A DNA stretch of 8,303 nt from an uncultured Oscillospiraceae bacterium (GTDB lineage Bacteria; Bacillota; Clostridia; Oscillospirales; Oscillospiraceae). Shown one piece after another: positions 6,463-8,303 of the stretch. The stretch lies in NCBI GenBank assembly GCA_900763995.1, contig CAAFMK010000161.1:1-8303 (forward strand). The letters run 5' to 3'. The notes below the pieces were generated by a model that saw nothing but the letters and a program-made list of their open reading frames with translations, ran no database searches and had not been told where the DNA came from. The stretch's first letter is position 1. Every line of letters starts with the position of its first letter. A program made the position numbers and the translations under genes.

Positions 6463-7653
6463 ATGCTAAACGGAAAGACTGTACTCCTGGGCGTCAGCGG
6501 AGGAATCGCCGCCTACAAGGCCGCCTATCTGGCCTCCGCTCTGGTAAAGCTCCACGCCAATGTGGAGGTCATTATGACCCAAAACGCCACACAATTCATT
6601 GCCCCACTCACCTTTGAGCAGCTCACTGGGCACCGGTGTATGGTGGACACCTTTGATCGGAATTTCTCCCACCAGGTGGAGCACATCGCGCTGGCCGACC
6701 GCACAGATCTGGTGCTCATCGCCCCAGCCACAGCCAATGTATGCGCCAAACTGGCCCACGGGCTGGCTGATGATATGCTCACTACCACAGTGCTGGCCTG
6801 TACCTGCCCCAAGCTGGTGGCTCCAGCTATGAATACCAATATGTTTGAAAATCAGGTGACCCAGGACAATCTGGCCACCCTCTCCCACTACGGATGGGAG
6901 GTGATTGCCCCCGGCTCAGGCCATCTGGCCTGTGGAGCTGTGGGGGCCGGACGACTGCCAGAACCTGAGCAACTGCTCCAGTATGTCCTCCGCGCCATTG
7001 CGCTCCCCCATGATCTGGCCGGAAAAAAGGTACTGGTCACCGCTGGCCCCACCCAGGAGTCACTGGACCCGGTGCGCTATCTGACCAACCACTCCACCGG
7101 AAAAATGGGCTATGCCATCACCAGAATGGCAATGCTCCGTGGGGCGCAGGTCACCCTGATCTCCGGGCCTACCGCACTGGAGAAGCCACCATTTGTGGAG
7201 GTTGTGGATGTGGTCAGTGCTGAGGATATGTTTGAGGCGGTGGCCCAGCGCCAGGCGTGGGCCGATTTGATCTTCAAGTCCGCAGCGGTAGCGGACTACA
7301 CCCCCGCCAACTACTGCACCGACAAAATTAAAAAAACTGGCGGGGATATGTCTATCCCCCTCCAGCGAACCCAGGACATTCTGGCCCATCTGGGCGAGCA
7401 CCGCCAGGCCGGGCAGGTGATCTGTGGTTTCTCCATGGAGACACGGGATATGCTGGAAAACAGCAGGGCCAAGCTGGTGAAAAAAAATGTGGATATGATC
7501 TGTGCCAACAACCTGAAGATGGAGGGGGCTGGATTTGGGACAGACACCAATGTCATCACCCTGATCACACAGCAGGACACTGTGGAACTGCCCCTGATGT
7601 CCAAGGAGGCGGCAGCCGGAAGAATCATCGACCAGGCCCTAAAGCTGCTGTAA
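6463..7653 (+). CDS. coaBC: Bifunctional phosphopantothenoylcysteine decarboxylase / phosphopantothenate-cysteine ligase
   Basis: The 396-aa fusion performs steps two and three of coenzyme A synthesis: CTP-dependent joining of cysteine to 4'-phosphopantothenate (C-terminal CoaB), then FMN-dependent decarboxylation to 4'-phosphopantetheine (N-terminal CoaC). The CoaC half (about 1-180) shows GVSGGIAAYK (10-19), His74 in QVEHIALA, the FMN-site region APATANVCAKLAHG (87-100), PAMN (121-124), and LACGAVGAGRL (155-165) with the expected catalytic Cys157. The CoaB half (about 187-396) shows TAGPTQESLDPVRYLTNHST (193-212), with Asn209 as the likely acyl-cytidylate residue, KSAAVADYTP (272-281), KIKK (288-291), TQDIL (303-307) and CGFSMET (321-327). 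All key residues are present and the length is typical. Together with the divergent coaX it covers pantothenate to phosphopantetheine. It is followed by a strong terminator. Confidence 0.98.
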   Translation: MLNGKTVLLGVSGGIAAYKAAYLASALVKLHANVEVIMTQNATQFIAPLTFEQLTGHRCMVDTFDRNFSHQVEHIALADRTDLVLIAPATANVCAKLAHGLADDMLTTTVLACTCPKLVAPAMNTNMFENQVTQDNLATLSHYGWEVIAPGSGHLACGAVGAGRLPEPEQLLQYVLRAIALPHDLAGKKVLVTAGPTQESLDPVRYLTNHSTGKMGYAITRMAMLRGAQVTLISGPTALEKPPFVEVVDVVSAEDMFEAVAQRQAWADLIFKSAAVADYTPANYCTDKIKKTGGDMSIPLQRTQDILAHLGEHRQAGQVICGFSMETRDMLENSRAKLVKKNVDMICANNLKMEGAGFGTDTNVITLITQQDTVELPLMSKEAAAGRIIDQALKLL

Positions 7654-7677
7654 GCCCCACCGGCCAAACCCAATTCA

Positions 7678-7723
7678 AAAGAAAGACCGTGCGTATTCCT
7701 GTTGGAACGCACGGTTTTTCTTT
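7678..7723. terminator. Bidirectional intrinsic terminator between coaBC and spoVT
   Basis: A 9-bp perfect GC-rich stem (7686-7694 ACCGTGCGT, 7707-7715) with a 12-nt loop is flanked by A-rich sequence on the left and T-rich sequence on the right. Each strand therefore reads hairpin plus T-tract. The A/T flanks also pair, extending the helix to about 7678-7723. It ends coaBC on the plus strand and spoVT on the minus strand, and its outer arm touches the spoVT stop codon. Confidence 0.9.
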
Positions 7724-8226
7724 ACCCCTCCATGTGCCGCCCTAAAAATGCGGCAATGGACTGGGCCAGTTTATACTCTACCTCACCACTGACCAGCTGC
7801 TCAGGTGAGCCAACAAACAGCACACTGCCCAACACATCACCCTCTGACAAAATTGGTGCGGCCACACTGATTGCGGGATTCTCACTGTGGCTGCAAAGGG
7901 GAATGGTGGAGTCTCCCGGCTTATACTGATAGATTTGCCGCTCCTCCATGATCTGCTCCAACGAATGAGACAGGCTCTTGTCCAAGATCTCCCGGCGATT
8001 CGCCCCAGCTGCCGCAATACAGCTGTCCCGGTCTGTGATGATGGCCATCCATCCTGTGGTTCGGTTGAGGGTCTCACATAGCTGCTCTGCAAATTCGGTC
8101 ACTCCCCCCATCAGGGAATATTTTTTAAAAATAACGCCCCCCTCTTTATCCGTAAATATTTCCAGGGGGTCGCCCTCTCGAATCCGCATTGTGCGTCTGA
8201 TTTCTTTGGGAATCACAACACGGCCA
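7722..8226 (-). CDS. spoVT: Stage V sporulation regulator SpoVT, 5' end lost at contig end
   Basis: SpoVT is an AbrB-type transcription factor that tunes forespore sigma-G genes in endospore formers. The visible part has the end of the swapped-hairpin DNA-binding domain (GRVVIPKEIRRTMRIREGD, then LEIF and GGVIFKKYS) and a C-terminal GAF-like domain (roughly 50 residues in, to the end). The known family start is MKATGIVRRIDDLGRVVIPKE, so about 14-16 N-terminal residues are missing. Adding them gives about 180 aa, the normal SpoVT size. The apparent start at 8216 is a GTG coding Val inside this conserved motif, not a real start. Genomic sequence stops at 8226, or up to 8231 because of a shared AGATC, where adapter sequence begins. 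The stop overlaps the convergent terminator. A paralogous AbrB-GAF regulator is possible, but the sequence reads as SpoVT itself. Confidence 0.92.
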
Positions 8227-8284
8227 AGATCGGAAGAGCGTCGTGTAGGGAAAGAGTGTAGATCTCGGTGGTCGCCGTATCATT
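8227..8284. other. Illumina TruSeq universal (P5) adapter contamination
   Basis: These 58 bases are, as far as I can compare from memory, an exact reverse complement of the TruSeq universal adapter, starting AGATCGGAAGAGCGTCGTG and ending GTCGCCGTATCATT. No i5 index is inserted, which indicates the single-index version. This is what a read gives when it passes through a short insert into the P5 adapter. It is not part of the organism. Confidence 0.99.
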
Positions 8285-8303
8285 AAAAAAAAAAAAAAAA
8301 AAA
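8285..8303. other. Poly-A run after the adapter (sequencing artefact)
   Basis: Nineteen A residues follow the last adapter base and end the window. Reads that run past the end of an adapter commonly give such a homopolymer, so this is neither a poly(A) tail nor a genomic tract. Confidence 0.95.

Noticed and set aside
7978..8286. A 102-codon plus-strand open frame reaching the right end
   Set aside because: It is antisense to spoVT and its C-terminus is translated adapter sequence.

Overview
The window looks like one end of a draft contig from an endospore-forming, fairly GC-rich Firmicute of the Clostridia; an Oscillospiraceae-type gut bacterium would fit. The evidence is a SpoVT sporulation regulator, a T-box tRNA-sensing leader, a type III pantothenate kinase, strong Shine-Dalgarno sites and consensus sigma-A promoters. 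The species assignment is inference. Coding density is high and nearly all of the sequence is housekeeping.

Layout from left to right. Bases 1-703 (minus) carry a ComF-type phosphoribosyltransferase that runs off the left edge. A hairpin terminator at 773-819 separates it from valS (841-3483, minus). Upstream of valS on the same strand, and tightly packed, are a membrane-anchored glycerophosphodiesterase-like protein (3513-4541) and a small two-helix YcxB-like membrane protein (4566-5105). These three genes sit behind a consensus promoter (5383-5411) and a complete T-box leader (about 5135-5376). Its specifier loop reads best as GUG (Val) and its acceptor-binding bulge fits a tRNA with discriminator A. 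Uncharged tRNA-Val should therefore control valS together with the two membrane-protein genes, even though the leader lies about 1.65 kb from valS.

Next come two coenzyme A biosynthesis genes transcribed divergently. coaX (5462-6247, minus) makes 4'-phosphopantothenate. coaBC (6463-7653, plus) converts it to 4'-phosphopantetheine. Each has its own near-consensus promoter in the 215-bp gap, so the first three steps from pantothenate are encoded head to head. A strong hairpin at 7678-7723 appears to terminate coaBC and the convergent spoVT from opposite sides.

The right end is not biological. spoVT (7722 to about 8226) is cut inside its AbrB DNA-binding domain. Bases 8227-8284 are the complete 58-nt Illumina TruSeq universal (P5) adapter in reverse complement, followed by 19 A residues. 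Anything called across 8227-8303 is an artefact.

I found no defence system, mobile element, CRISPR array, tRNA or rRNA. The most interesting biology is the valine T-box operon with its two membrane-protein passengers. The most important practical finding is the adapter contamination.
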